Assembly: GCA_027076325.1 (NCBI GenBank)
Contig: JALTJZ010000018.1
Span: forward strand, 133,145-197,144
Reading direction: 5' to 3'
Origin: Chromatiales bacterium
GTDB lineage: Bacteria > Pseudomonadota > Gammaproteobacteria > UBA6429 > Thiohalophilaceae
Length of the DNA: 64,000 nucleotides
Part shown: in pieces, positions 1 through 10,650 of the stretch
Layout: every line of letters begins with the position of its first letter
How positions within the stretch are numbered: the first letter of the stretch is position 1
Position numbers and translations under genes: made by a program
Notes under the pieces: generated by a model
Told to the model about the DNA's origin: nothing
Seen by the model: only the letters and a program-made list of their open reading frames with translations
The model's database searches: none

Positions 1-112
1 TTACTCGCACTTATGCAGCACCATGTGCTGCGAGTGCCGCTACCCATTTACTCGCACTTATGCAGCACCATGTGCTGCGAGTGCCGCTACCCATTTACTC
101 GCACTTATCCAG
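1..112. repeat. 47-bp tandem repeat, 2.4 copies, with internal hairpin
   Basis: Two identical 47-bp copies (1-47 and 48-94) are followed by a partial third that matches for 14 bases from 95 and then diverges. Each unit carries a perfect 7-bp inverted repeat, GCAGCAC-CAT-GTGCTGC, so each copy can fold into a hairpin. The array starts at the first base of the window and probably extends further upstream. The rest of the leader, 113-280, is AT-rich, with no convincing gene, promoter or terminator by eye. Confidence 0.85.
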
Positions 113-280
113 CGCAAAGCGATGCATGCAGCATTATTAAAAATTACAAACACTTATGCAGAACACATCAAATATGTTCCGCTTCTATCCAATTACCAAC
201 ACACAGCTCTACCTATCCCTGCCCATCAAAAGCCCACCAACAATATCCCCAAAAGCAAAAATCATGATAAAGTAGCCAAC

Positions 281-1195
281 ATGTCCGATATTGTAATCAG
301 TACAAATCCAGTAATGGACTCAAACAAAAGCTCCGAACGCCTGAGCATGATGATTTTTCTCGCACTGGCGGTACATGCCATTGTTATTCTCGGCATCAGT
401 TTTGACCTGGAATTACTCAAGGATTCATCTGATTTAAGCACCATGGAAGTCACCCTGGTACACAATAAAAATGATGAAGTGCCCGAAGAAGCCGACTACC
501 TTGCACAGGCAAACCAGATGGGGGGCGGTAATATTGACGATAAGGTTCGCCCTAGCAGCCCGTTCTCCAACCCGACTCCAACGCAGGAGCAGGGTTTTGC
601 GCCGAACAGCCGAGATGAAATAACACCGCCGAAAATAAAGGAGCAAACGCAACAGCAGGAACTGCTGACCACCGAACAGGCAAAGAGAAAAGTACAAAGC
701 GATAAACAACAGGAAGTGGTACCGATAGAAACAAAAGACGTCACTGCCGCACAGCTATTTGAGCGCAGCCGTGAAATTGCCCATATTAGTGCCGAAATAA
801 ACCGCCTGAAACAAACATACCAGAAGAATCCGGATCATACCTATATTAATGCCGCCAATGCCAAACAACACCGCTTTGCCAGTTATCTCGATGCATGGCG
901 TTCTAAAGTTGAACGCATCGGTAATATTAATTACCCCAGTGCGGCTATTCAAAAACGGATTACCGGGCATTTACTAATGGATGTCGCAATTAATCCTGAT
1001 GGCAGTTTACATTCTATAAAAATACTCCGTTCATCCGGTTACCCGGTTCTGGATAATGCTGCTAAACGCATTGTACGTTTAGGTGCCCCTTACCCACCAC
1101 TCACAGCTGAAATTTTACGTGATACCAAGGTGTTACACATACCTCGGGTCTGGCGATTTAAAAACAATAATCGTTTTGGAATGTCAGCACGTTAG
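281..1195 (+). CDS. TonB family energy transducer
   Basis: Predicted 304-residue inner-membrane protein that would couple the proton-motive force to outer-membrane receptors or act as a TonB paralogue. One N-terminal membrane segment (about residues 21-41, containing a His) follows a short cytoplasmic tail. A polar Gln/Glu/Thr-rich periplasmic spacer comes next, and a TonB C-terminal domain occupies roughly the last 90 residues (MDVAINPDGSLHSIKILRSS ... PRVWRF). The spacer lacks the long Pro-Lys/Pro-Glu repeats of classical TonB. The reading frame is open back to position 23 through the tandem repeat, but I take ATG 281 because the upstream part is repeat-derived and the membrane segment then sits at the N terminus. 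In pseudomonads and relatives a tonB-like gene sits between gshB and yqgE, matching this context. No exbB/exbD is nearby. Confidence 0.85.
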   Translation: MSDIVISTNPVMDSNKSSERLSMMIFLALAVHAIVILGISFDLELLKDSSDLSTMEVTLVHNKNDEVPEEADYLAQANQMGGGNIDDKVRPSSPFSNPTPTQEQGFAPNSRDEITPPKIKEQTQQQELLTTEQAKRKVQSDKQQEVVPIETKDVTAAQLFERSREIAHISAEINRLKQTYQKNPDHTYINAANAKQHRFASYLDAWRSKVERIGNINYPSAAIQKRITGHLLMDVAINPDGSLHSIKILRSSGYPVLDNAAKRIVRLGAPYPPLTAEILRDTKVLHIPRVWRFKNNNRFGMSAR

Positions 1196-1260
1196 CCAAT
1201 GCAGACCTACTCCCATTTAAAAACCTTGCGTGATCCTGAACTCTAGTTAATACTTAAGTT

Positions 1261-1842
1261 ATGAGCGACTTCGAAACCACCTGTTTAACCAACCAGTTTC
1301 TTATCGCCATGCCTAATCTGGCGGATCCCGAATTTTTCCATACTGTTAGTTATATCTGTAACCACACGGATGAAGGCGCCATGGGCGTCACCATTAATCG
1401 TCCGTTGGATGTTGGCCTGGGTGATTTGCTCGAGCACCTGAACATGCCAACCGATGACACTGAAATTGCCAGCATTCCCGTTTATGCCGGTGGCCCGGTA
1501 CAAACCGATCGTGGTTTTGTGCTGCATCAAACACCAAAAACAACCGACAACGAATGGGATGCCAGTATGGTCGTCACCGATACCATTAGCCTGACCATGT
1601 CGCAGGACATTATTGAAGCCATTGCACTCAACGAAGGCCCCGAACATTATTTAATTATGCTCGGCTATGCTGGCTGGAGTGACGGCCAGCTCGAGCAGGA
1701 ATTGCTGGCTAACGCCTGGCTCAATGGCATTGCTGATGAACAGATTATTTTTGAAACACCTGCCGAACAAAAATGGACACTTGCTGCCCGGCATTTAGGG
1801 GTTGAACTGGGCTTAATCTCAACCGATGTCGGGCATGCCTGA
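1261..1842 (+). CDS. yqgE: YqgE/AlgH family protein (UPF0301)
   Basis: 193-residue cytoplasmic protein of the YqgE/AlgH family, whose biochemical role is not established (the AlgH name comes from an alginate regulation phenotype in Pseudomonas). Family hallmarks visible are the N-terminal [19 protein letters not shown], the [11 protein letters not shown] segment, [15 protein letters not shown], and the central [15 protein letters not shown] motif. Length is normal for the family. It lies 65 bp after the TonB gene and overlaps the next gene, ruvX, by 17 bp, which is the standard gammaproteobacterial order and suggests translational coupling. Confidence 0.95.
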   Translation: MSDFETTCLTNQFLIAMPNLADPEFFHTVSYICNHTDEGAMGVTINRPLDVGLGDLLEHLNMPTDDTEIASIPVYAGGPVQTDRGFVLHQTPKTTDNEWDASMVVTDTISLTMSQDIIEAIALNEGPEHYLIMLGYAGWSDGQLEQELLANAWLNGIADEQIIFETPAEQKWTLAARHLGVELGLISTDVGHA

Positions 1843-2302
1843 TAATGTAAAAATGCCGGGGAAGATAAAAACAGTTCTCGGTTTCGACTTTGGTACAAAA
1901 AAAATCGGTGTGGCCGTTGGCCAGTCCATTACCCAAACAGTTACTCCTTTAATTACCCTCCCAAGCAAAAACCAGAAACCCGACTGGCTGGCAATCGAAA
2001 AACAGATTAAAGAATGGCAACCCGATATATTAATCGTCGGCTTGCCCGTACACCTTGATGGCGAAGACCAACCCATAACACAGGCCGCAAAAAAATTTGG
2101 CAACCAGCTTAATGGGCGTTTTCAATTACCGGTTGAATTTATGGATGAACGCTTAAGTTCTTATGAGGCAGAAGAACGCCTGCGTGAAATAAATGACCCA
2201 AAAATAAATATTGGGAAAAAACAAACAAATAAAAGACAAAAGGCCATGGATATTGATAAAATAGCCGCGCAATTGATTGTCGAAAGCTGGTTTCGGCAAT
2301 AA
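1826..2302 (+). CDS. ruvX: RuvX/YqgF, Holliday junction resolvase-like nuclease
   Basis: 158-residue RNase H-fold protein of the YqgF/RuvX family, implicated in pre-16S rRNA 5' end processing and possibly junction resolution. The first catalytic Asp lies in [15 protein letters not shown] near the N terminus, the second acidic site is in the [13 protein letters not shown] region, and the [13 protein letters not shown] motif follows. In-frame ATGs at 1826, 1835 and 1853 are all possible; the start at 1853 would give an N terminus closer to E. coli YqgF and no overlap with yqgE, but no start has a clear ribosome binding site. I report the longest form. Confidence 0.93.
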   Translation: MSGMPDNVKMPGKIKTVLGFDFGTKKIGVAVGQSITQTVTPLITLPSKNQKPDWLAIEKQIKEWQPDILIVGLPVHLDGEDQPITQAAKKFGNQLNGRFQLPVEFMDERLSSYEAEERLREINDPKINIGKKQTNKRQKAMDIDKIAAQLIVESWFRQ

Positions 2303-2339
2303 GTCCACCCCATTCGGTTACTGTTAAGAGTGAGCAAGT

Positions 2340-2840
2340 ATGCCTGAACAGCAAAATGTAACAAAACTGCTGACCACCATGGCCTCTGATCTCAACTCTT
2401 ATCTGGAAACACATTCTATTTCTGACCCACACATGATTGGTATTCACACCGGTGGTGTCTGGGTTGCCGAAGCTTTACATAAAGCGCTTAACTTAGAGCA
2501 GCCACTCGGCAGTTTAAATATCAGCTTTTATCGCGATGATTTTACCCGTATCGGTATACACCCGCAGGTTCAACCATCCAGCCTGCCCTTTAGTGTGGAT
2601 GACCAGCATATTATTCTGGTAGACGATGTTTTACACACCGGCCGCACCATTCGTGCCGCCTTAAATGAAATTTTTGATTATGGTCGTCCTGCTTCGGTCA
2701 CTCTGGTTGTACTGATTGAGCGCAGTAGTGGAAAAGAGCTGCCGATTGCAGCCGATATTGCCGGTGCAAAACTCAACCTGACAAAAGACCAGCACATTAA
2801 ATTAACCGGCCCCGAGCCATTAGCACTGGAAACGCAATAA
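2340..2840 (+). CDS. pyrR: PyrR, pyrimidine operon regulator / uracil phosphoribosyltransferase
   Basis: 166-residue type I phosphoribosyltransferase. The PRPP-binding loop is clear ([18 protein letters not shown]), as are the N-terminal [14 protein letters not shown] and the FYRDDF segment typical of PyrR. In Gram-positives PyrR attenuates the pyr operon by binding mRNA; in gammaproteobacteria it sits directly ahead of pyrB, as here (5 bp gap), and a regulatory role is likely but the mechanism is less clear. I did not find an obvious attenuator between 2303 and 2339. Confidence 0.93.
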   Translation: MPEQQNVTKLLTTMASDLNSYLETHSISDPHMIGIHTGGVWVAEALHKALNLEQPLGSLNISFYRDDFTRIGIHPQVQPSSLPFSVDDQHIILVDDVLHTGRTIRAALNEIFDYGRPASVTLVVLIERSSGKELPIAADIAGAKLNLTKDQHIKLTGPEPLALETQ

Positions 2841-2845
2841 ACATA

Positions 2846-3826
2846 ATGAAGCAAACCGATATTCAATTTGACCAAAATGGCCTGCTCCGGCATTTTCTAA
2901 CAATTGATGGTTTAAAACGTAATGTATTAGTCGACATTCTGGATACCGCCGAAAACTTTGCAACCGTCGGTACCCAACAAGTTAAAAAAGTGCCGCTACT
3001 GCGTGGTAAAACCATCGTTAACTTATTTTTTGAATCCAGCACCCGCACCCGCACCACCTTTGAACTTGCAGCCAAACGTTTATCGGCCGATGTGCTCAAT
3101 ATTAATATCGACACCTCGTCCACATCGAAAGGCGAAAGCCTGCTCGATATGTTGCGCAACCTTGAAGCCATGCATTGTGATATGTTTGTGGTGCGACACC
3201 ACCAAAGTGGTGCAGCGCATTTTATTGCCCAGCATGTGTCTCCGCATATTAGCGTGATTAATGCGGGTGACGGCCAACACGCCCACCCCACGCAGGCGAT
3301 GCTGGATATGTTTACCATCCGCCGACACAAACAGGATTTTACAAAACTACGCGTTGCGGTTATTGGTGACATTATGCATTCACGTGTTGCGCGCTCAGAA
3401 ATACATGCCTTGAATACCCTGGGCGTACCCGAGATTCGGGTCATTGCCCCCAATACCTTAATCCCACCCGCCACCGATTCAATGGGTGTGCATGTCTACC
3501 ATGATATGGAACAGGGACTTAAAGATGTTGACGTGGTGATGATGCTGCGTTTGCAACGTGAACGCATGCAAGGCGCGTTATTACCAAGCGAGCATGAATA
3601 CTTTGAAACTTACGGCTTAACCAGTGAAAAACTCAAACTCGCCAAAGTTGACGCTATTGTTATGCACCCCGGGCCCATTAACCGTGGTGTTGAAATTGAG
3701 TCGGCAGTTGCCGATGGGCCCCAGTCGGTTATTCTGGAGCAAGTCACTAACGGCATAGCCATTCGCATGGCGGTGATGTCGATGACTCTGGGGCGACAAA
3801 CCGCAACAGAAGGTAAAGCAACGTGA
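2846..3826 (+). CDS. pyrB: Aspartate carbamoyltransferase catalytic chain
   Basis: 326-residue enzyme for the second step of UMP synthesis (carbamoyl phosphate + aspartate). Carbamoyl-phosphate loop [13 protein letters not shown], the Lys-bearing 80s loop [18 protein letters not shown], and the aspartate-binding LRLQRERM are all present. No regulatory chain (pyrI) follows; instead the stop codon overlaps the GTG start of a pyrC-like gene (GTGA). This is the arrangement of the Pseudomonas-type ATCase, a complex of PyrB with a PyrC-like subunit. Confidence 0.96.
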   Translation: MKQTDIQFDQNGLLRHFLTIDGLKRNVLVDILDTAENFATVGTQQVKKVPLLRGKTIVNLFFESSTRTRTTFELAAKRLSADVLNINIDTSSTSKGESLLDMLRNLEAMHCDMFVVRHHQSGAAHFIAQHVSPHISVINAGDGQHAHPTQAMLDMFTIRRHKQDFTKLRVAVIGDIMHSRVARSEIHALNTLGVPEIRVIAPNTLIPPATDSMGVHVYHDMEQGLKDVDVVMMLRLQRERMQGALLPSEHEYFETYGLTSEKLKLAKVDAIVMHPGPINRGVEIESAVADGPQSVILEQVTNGIAIRMAVMSMTLGRQTATEGKAT

Positions 3827-5100
3827 AGTTGTTAATTAAACAGGGCCATATTATTGACCCGGCCAACAGTATTGATGGCGTCCACGATATTTATATTGCC
3901 AATGGGAAAATAGTCGCCATCGGAAAAAAACCGGATGGCTTTAAAGCCACTAAAACCATCGATGCTACAGACCAAATCGTTATCCCCGGTATTGTGGATC
4001 TTTGTACCCGACTGCGTGAGCCCGGTCAGGAATACAAAGGCACCATTGCATCCGAAACCGCCGCGGCGGCCGCAGGTGGCATAACAACCGTTTGCGTACC
4101 ACCGGATACCGATCCCTGTATCGACACCACGGCCGTTGCCGAACTTATTCATCAACGCGCTACTGCTGCCGCCAACTGCCATGTCGTAACACAAGCAGCA
4201 TTGACTCTGGGATTAGATGGTGAATTTCTCAGTGAAATGGCCACATTAAAAACACAGGCACACTGTGTTGGTGTCAGTAATGGTTTAAAACCGGTTGAAA
4301 ATATTTTAGTTATGCGCCGTGCCATGGAATACGCAGCCAGTTGTGATATGACCGTTTTCCTGCATGCTGAAGATCCCGGCTTGTCCAACAACGGTTGTGC
4401 ACATGAAGGGGTGATGTCGACACGTTTAGGCTTACCGGCCATTCCGGAGTCTGCCGAAACGGCCGCTGTTTCCCGCGACCTGATGTTAATCGAACAAACC
4501 GGTGTACGCGCCCACTTTTCACATATTTCATCAGCCAATGCACTACAGATGATAGCGCAGGCTAAACAGCAGGGCTTACCAGTGAGCGTTGATGTCAGTA
4601 TTCATCATTTACATCTCACCGATTTAGACATTGGTTTTTTTGATAGTAATTGCCACGTTATTCCACCACTACGATCACAACGCGACAAACAGGGGTTACA
4701 ACAAGGTGTCAAACAAAACAGCATTGATGCTTTATGCAGCGACCACCAACCCCATTGTGCTGATGCCAAACTGGCTCCGTTCAGTGCTACTGAGCCGGGC
4801 ATTAGTGGGCTGGAAACACTCTTACCCTTAAGTTTGCGGCTGGTTGATGAAAATATTCTTGATCTAAAAGCACTGATACAAAAACTCACCGTTGAACCGG
4901 CAAAAATTTTAGGGATTGATGCTGGCCACTTATCAGTTAATACCACTGCCGATATTTGTATTTATAACCCCGCAACCAACTGGACAGTGAATGCAGAAAA
5001 TTTTGTAAGCACTGGCCATAACACACCCTTTGCAGACTGGGAATTACAGGGCAAAGTGACCCACACATTACTGGATGGGAAAATTGTTTACCAAAGTTAA
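3823..5100 (+). CDS. pyrC': PyrC', inactive dihydroorotase-like subunit of ATCase
   Basis: 425-residue member of the amidohydrolase superfamily, class I dihydroorotase branch. The metal-binding HxH motif (normally D-x-H-x-H-L-R-E-P-G) reads [11 protein letters not shown] here, with Cys61 and Arg63 replacing the two histidines, so the binuclear metal site is very probably not built. Other segments persist in degraded form ([27 protein letters not shown] against the usual TDHAPH). In Pseudomonas a non-catalytic PyrC' of similar size is needed for assembly of active ATCase; I infer the same role. The start is GTG overlapping the pyrB stop by 4 bp. A genuine dihydroorotase must be encoded elsewhere. 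Confidence 0.9.
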   Translation: MKLLIKQGHIIDPANSIDGVHDIYIANGKIVAIGKKPDGFKATKTIDATDQIVIPGIVDLCTRLREPGQEYKGTIASETAAAAAGGITTVCVPPDTDPCIDTTAVAELIHQRATAAANCHVVTQAALTLGLDGEFLSEMATLKTQAHCVGVSNGLKPVENILVMRRAMEYAASCDMTVFLHAEDPGLSNNGCAHEGVMSTRLGLPAIPESAETAAVSRDLMLIEQTGVRAHFSHISSANALQMIAQAKQQGLPVSVDVSIHHLHLTDLDIGFFDSNCHVIPPLRSQRDKQGLQQGVKQNSIDALCSDHQPHCADAKLAPFSATEPGISGLETLLPLSLRLVDENILDLKALIQKLTVEPAKILGIDAGHLSVNTTADICIYNPATNWTVNAENFVSTGHNTPFADWELQGKVTHTLLDGKIVYQS

Positions 5101-5978
5101 TGATGATGAATAAATCACACCGCGACACCATTAATGTTGAACTTGCTGAAATTATTTCGCACACAAGCTATCCGGGCGAGCAATATATTTTACGTGTGCA
5201 TGCACCGCTTATTGCAACAGAAGCCAAAGCCGGCAGTTTTGTGCATATACAATGTGCACCGTCATTACCGATGCGACGCCCTGTTTCCATTATGCGTACC
5301 AGCCCCAGAACCGGTATGGTCGATTTTTTATATAAAGCCGTTGGCGAAGGCACACGACAACTCGCAATGCGCAGGCAAGGTGAAATACTCGATATGCTAG
5401 GCCCGATTGGCCAGCCGTTCCAGTTGCATAAAGAAAATAAACGCCCGCTGCTGATTGGCGGTGGTGTGGGTATGCCACCCATGATTTTTATCGCCGATGA
5501 AATAAAAAAACAGCGTAGCCATTATCAACCCTTTGTTATTTTGGGTTCGGAAGTCCCGTTTCCTTTTATGGCACAACCCTCGCAGTTTATTCTTCCCGGC
5601 ATACCAACCGAAGTAACCGCTACCATGCCATTGCTCGAAGAATGGAATATCCCCTGCCGACTCGCCAGTTTGCAAGGCTACCCCGGGGTGCACGAAGGTT
5701 ATGTCACCGACCTTGCACGTTTATGGTTGAATGCGCTGGATAAAGATGAACGCAACCAGGTTGAAATATTTTCCTGTGGTCCGCATCCCATGCTAAAAGC
5801 GGTTGCCGATCTCGCTAGCGAATTTAACCTGCCCTGTCAGGTATCGTTAGAAGAATACATGGCCTGTGCCGTCGGGGGTTGTGCCGGTTGCGTGGTTGAA
5901 GTTAAAACCGAACAAGGCACAGCAATGAAACGGGTGTGCGTTGACGGGCCGGTGTTTGATGCTGCACAGGTTTTTTAA
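5100..5978 (+). CDS. PyrK-like dihydroorotate dehydrogenase electron transfer subunit
   Basis: 292-residue ferredoxin-reductase-type protein. An FAD-binding barrel (RRPVSIMRT) is followed by an NAD-binding GGGVGMPPMIF segment, a CGPHPMLKAV motif and a C-terminal 2Fe-2S site with Cys256, Cys261, Cys264 and Cys280 (spacing 4-2-15), as in PyrK. PyrK passes electrons from class 1B dihydroorotate dehydrogenase to NAD. It is coupled to pyrC' (stop and start share one base), so it belongs to the pyrimidine transcription unit. No pyrD lies next to it, so its partner is unknown; a sulfhydrogenase gamma-type subunit is an alternative but less likely given the operon. Confidence 0.85.
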   Translation: MMMNKSHRDTINVELAEIISHTSYPGEQYILRVHAPLIATEAKAGSFVHIQCAPSLPMRRPVSIMRTSPRTGMVDFLYKAVGEGTRQLAMRRQGEILDMLGPIGQPFQLHKENKRPLLIGGGVGMPPMIFIADEIKKQRSHYQPFVILGSEVPFPFMAQPSQFILPGIPTEVTATMPLLEEWNIPCRLASLQGYPGVHEGYVTDLARLWLNALDKDERNQVEIFSCGPHPMLKAVADLASEFNLPCQVSLEEYMACAVGGCAGCVVEVKTEQGTAMKRVCVDGPVFDAAQVF

Positions 5979-6967
5979 GAATCCAGTGCAACTTTTAAAG
6001 CACCATAAAGCCCAACACTTTCCTGTAGTATCAATTTAATTTTTATTTTTTTCATATTTGATGTCATCAAGCCTTTATTGATAAAAGCATCCCTAAAGCG
6101 TTGCGCTTTTAATTTATCTTTTATTTTGCTAGCAATACCACCGGCAACATAAACTTCGTCGACAGGATAAAAAGACAAAGCCGCGTTGCCTGCAGCGGCT
6201 CCGTATATATCGATAAAACATGCCAGTGTTTTCTGGCACAGCACATCACAGCCTGATAGTGCATATTCCGTTATCACCTGTGCAGGATCATTTTTTTTCA
6301 TTGCTTCAATAACAGTACGTGACTCCGAAGCAGCTTCCTGCTCGCGAAAAAAATTGTAAATCGTAAACAAACCTCGACCCGACAAGACCATTTCCAGACT
6401 AACATGCGCGTGTGTTTTTTGCAGCCAGCTAAGTAACAGGCATTGTTGTTCATTTTCCGGTGCAAAACCGATATGCCCGGCTTCACTTGAAAAAGCCTTA
6501 TAATGATCGTTAATCCAAACCCGATGTGCAACACCCAACCCCGTACCTGCACCAATCACAACCGCATTGGGTTTATTTGTTTTACTGCCAATATCGCCTG
6601 ACTGAAGAATAAATGTGTCCGAATTATTAAGTTCATCAATACCATAGGCAACAGCAATAAAATCATTGATCAGTTTTACTTTTGGTATTTTAAGATAGCT
6701 GCTTAATTCATCCTGTTTAATAACCCATGGCAGGTTTGTTATTGCTGCCACACCAGACTTAACTGGGCCTGCCACAGCAAAACTCGCAGCACCAATAGCC
6801 TGTGTAAGGTTATATTCATAAATAAACTGTTTTAATACTTGAGCAAGACTGGCAAAGTCTGCACTACGATACTTTTTCCTGGCAACGACATGCCAGTCAC
6901 TCCGGTTTACTTTTGCAAAAATAAGCCGTGTATTTGTACCACCAATATCACCGGCCAGAACGTTCAT
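5975..6967 (-). CDS. glk: Glucokinase
   Basis: About 330 residues, Glk family (not ROK). It phosphorylates glucose with ATP. Phosphate-binding LAGDIGGTNTRLIF at the N terminus, the LPWVIK segment, VIGAGTGLGVAHRV, the sugar-binding SSEAGHIGFAPENEQQ and a C-terminal AGGIASKIKDKL are seen. An ATG at 6973 is in frame, but the ribosome-binding AAGG sits directly against it, whereas it lies 6 nt ahead of the ATG at 6967, which I prefer. The 3' end overlaps the pyrK-like gene tail-to-tail by 4 bp. The gene follows pgi after 12-18 bp on the same strand, so glucose uptake to fructose-6-P is one unit. Confidence 0.94.
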   Translation of the reverse strand: MNVLAGDIGGTNTRLIFAKVNRSDWHVVARKKYRSADFASLAQVLKQFIYEYNLTQAIGAASFAVAGPVKSGVAAITNLPWVIKQDELSSYLKIPKVKLINDFIAVAYGIDELNNSDTFILQSGDIGSKTNKPNAVVIGAGTGLGVAHRVWINDHYKAFSSEAGHIGFAPENEQQCLLLSWLQKTHAHVSLEMVLSGRGLFTIYNFFREQEAASESRTVIEAMKKNDPAQVITEYALSGCDVLCQKTLACFIDIYGAAAGNAALSFYPVDEVYVAGGIASKIKDKLKAQRFRDAFINKGLMTSNMKKIKIKLILQESVGLYGALKVALDS

Positions 6968-6985
6968 ACTCATCCTTGCAGGTAG

Positions 6986-8641
6986 TTACAGATTTTCACG
7001 TGCACGCCGTCGCTTATAGTGGTTAATAAGCCCATTGGTTGAGCTGTCATGTAAACACACTGGCTCGGCATCATTCAACTCACCTAAGATACTGGTTGCC
7101 AGTTGTTTGCCCAACTCAACGCCCCACTGATCAAATGAGTTTATATTCCATATCACCCCCTGAACAAAAATTTTATGCTCATACAATGCAATGATGGAAC
7201 CCAGTGTTTTTGGATCGAGCGTGTCAAATAATAAGGAACTGGTAGGTCGATTACCGGGAAATACCTTATATGGCAAAAGTTGTTTAATTTGTTTCTCGTC
7301 AAGCCCCTCGGACTTTAACTCGGCATAGGCTTCCTGCCTTGTTTTGCCTCGCATTAACGCTTCAGTTTGTGCAAAGACATTCGACATGAGTGCACGGTGA
7401 TGTCTGGCGATACAGCGGAAGTTATAAACCGGTGCCAGAATATCGGCGGGTACCAGTTTGGTTCCCTGATGCAATAACTGGAAAAACGCATGTTGCCCGG
7501 CAATGCCGATCTCACCAAAAATAACCGGGCCGGTGGTATAGTCAACCTCCTGTCCTTGCCGATTAATATATTTGCCGTTACTTTCCATATCCGCCTGTTG
7601 CAAATAAGCAGGAAAACGGTGTAAATGCTGGTCATAAGGCAGAATTGCCATCGACTGCGCACCAAAGAAGTTGTTATACCAGATGCCAAGTAATGCCATT
7701 ATCACTGGAATATTTTTTTCCAGCGGGGTATGCCTGAAATGTTGATCGGCCTCATACGCGCCTTCAAGCAGTTCATCAAATTGTTCAGAGCCAATTGCAA
7801 TCACAATGGCAAGCCCGATAGCTGACCAAAGCGAATAGCGCCCGCCAACCCAGTCCCACATTTTAAAAATATTTTCGGCCGCAACACCAAACTCTTTTGC
7901 CAGTTTTACATTTGAAGTGACGGCAGTAAAATGGCGCTCAATAGACTCATCATTACCTAGTTTATTGATATACCACTGCCTGGCCGTTTCAGCATTGACC
8001 ATCGTGTCCTGTGTGGTAAATGTTTTTGAAGCAATAATAAAAAGGGTTGTTTCCGGGCTCAGATTTTCCAGTGTGTCGTTAATATGGTTCTCATCGATAT
8101 TGGAAACAAAATGGATATTCAGGTCATGCAAGCTATGTGACCACAACGCTTCCGTTACCATCATTGGCCCAAGGTGCGACCCACCAATACCGATATTCAC
8201 CACATCTGTAATTGCCTGATTGGTGACACCGCGCCATTGTCGGGTTCTGATTTTTTCTGCCAGTTGCTTCACCCGTTCGCGTTCCGCCTTTATTTCCGGC
8301 AGGATATTTTCACCATTAACAATAATCGGCTTGTTTCCCTGCTCCCGTAACGCCGTATGCAGCACCGCCCGGTGCTCGGTATTATTAATCGGCTCACCTT
8401 TGAACAGCTTTTCTATCCAGGCAGGTAAATCAACATCATAAGCTAATTGCAGTAAGTGCCCGATGGTTGTCTCGGTTATTCTATTTTTTGAGTAATCGTA
8501 AAGAATATCATTGAGCTCAAGCGAATAGTGGCTGAACCTGTTCGGATCATTGTCGAAAAGTTCACGCATGTGAACATCTTTAACTTCATGGTAATGCTTT
8601 GCAAGCGCTCGCCATGAACTTGACTCGGTAAGCCTGGACAT
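6986..8641 (-). CDS. pgi: Glucose-6-phosphate isomerase
   Basis: 551 residues, full length for the bacterial Pgi family, interconverting glucose-6-P and fructose-6-P. Signatures: VVNIGIGGSHLGPMM, the FIIASKTFTTQDT loop, DWVGGRYSLWSAIGL, and the C-terminal GVIWNINSFDQWGVELGK. It is transcribed ahead of glk and divergently from pgm, whose start is 204 bp away. Confidence 0.97.
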   Translation of the reverse strand: MSRLTESSSWRALAKHYHEVKDVHMRELFDNDPNRFSHYSLELNDILYDYSKNRITETTIGHLLQLAYDVDLPAWIEKLFKGEPINNTEHRAVLHTALREQGNKPIIVNGENILPEIKAERERVKQLAEKIRTRQWRGVTNQAITDVVNIGIGGSHLGPMMVTEALWSHSLHDLNIHFVSNIDENHINDTLENLSPETTLFIIASKTFTTQDTMVNAETARQWYINKLGNDESIERHFTAVTSNVKLAKEFGVAAENIFKMWDWVGGRYSLWSAIGLAIVIAIGSEQFDELLEGAYEADQHFRHTPLEKNIPVIMALLGIWYNNFFGAQSMAILPYDQHLHRFPAYLQQADMESNGKYINRQGQEVDYTTGPVIFGEIGIAGQHAFFQLLHQGTKLVPADILAPVYNFRCIARHHRALMSNVFAQTEALMRGKTRQEAYAELKSEGLDEKQIKQLLPYKVFPGNRPTSSLLFDTLDPKTLGSIIALYEHKIFVQGVIWNINSFDQWGVELGKQLATSILGELNDAEPVCLHDSSTNGLINHYKRRRARENL

Positions 8642-8702
8642 TCTGCAACCACCCTGTTGTCGTCTGATGTTCTATAAATCGTACAGTTCTACTTATATTA
8701 CT

Positions 8703-8719
8703 CTAATCTAGCTGATTAG
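8703..8719. promoter_or_regulatory. Palindrome in the pgi/pgm divergent promoter region
   Basis: A 17-bp near-palindrome with perfect 6-bp arms (CTAATC-TAGCT-GATTAG) lies in the 204-bp intergenic region between the divergent pgi and pgm starts. It could be an operator controlling both genes. No regulator gene is adjacent and no family could be assigned. Confidence 0.3.
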
Positions 8720-8827
8720 CGGGGATTTACAATAGTTGGCATAATAAGTTTGTTATACTTACTCCTTCCCGGAATAAAGCATAAAATAACAGGCTCAGTA
8801 TATGCAGAACGTATATTGAAGGAATAA

Positions 8828-10486
<1,659 letters not shown>

Positions 10487-10650
10487 TAGCATAATATGTT
10501 TTACGTCTGCCTTAGGGGCTATTGAACTTTCAGATTTTAGTCCTGACAAGGCATTTTTTACGTATCAATGCACGCCATTGGTAGTAAAAAATAATGATGG
10601 CAGGGTTAAAGTTAGCCCAAATAAGACAATAGATGAAAGATCAACAACCC

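Noticed and set aside
23-280. Upstream extension of the TonB-family frame
   Set aside because: It translates the tandem repeat and the leader; residues do not resemble a signal or known domain, while ATG 281 gives a normal TonB N terminus.
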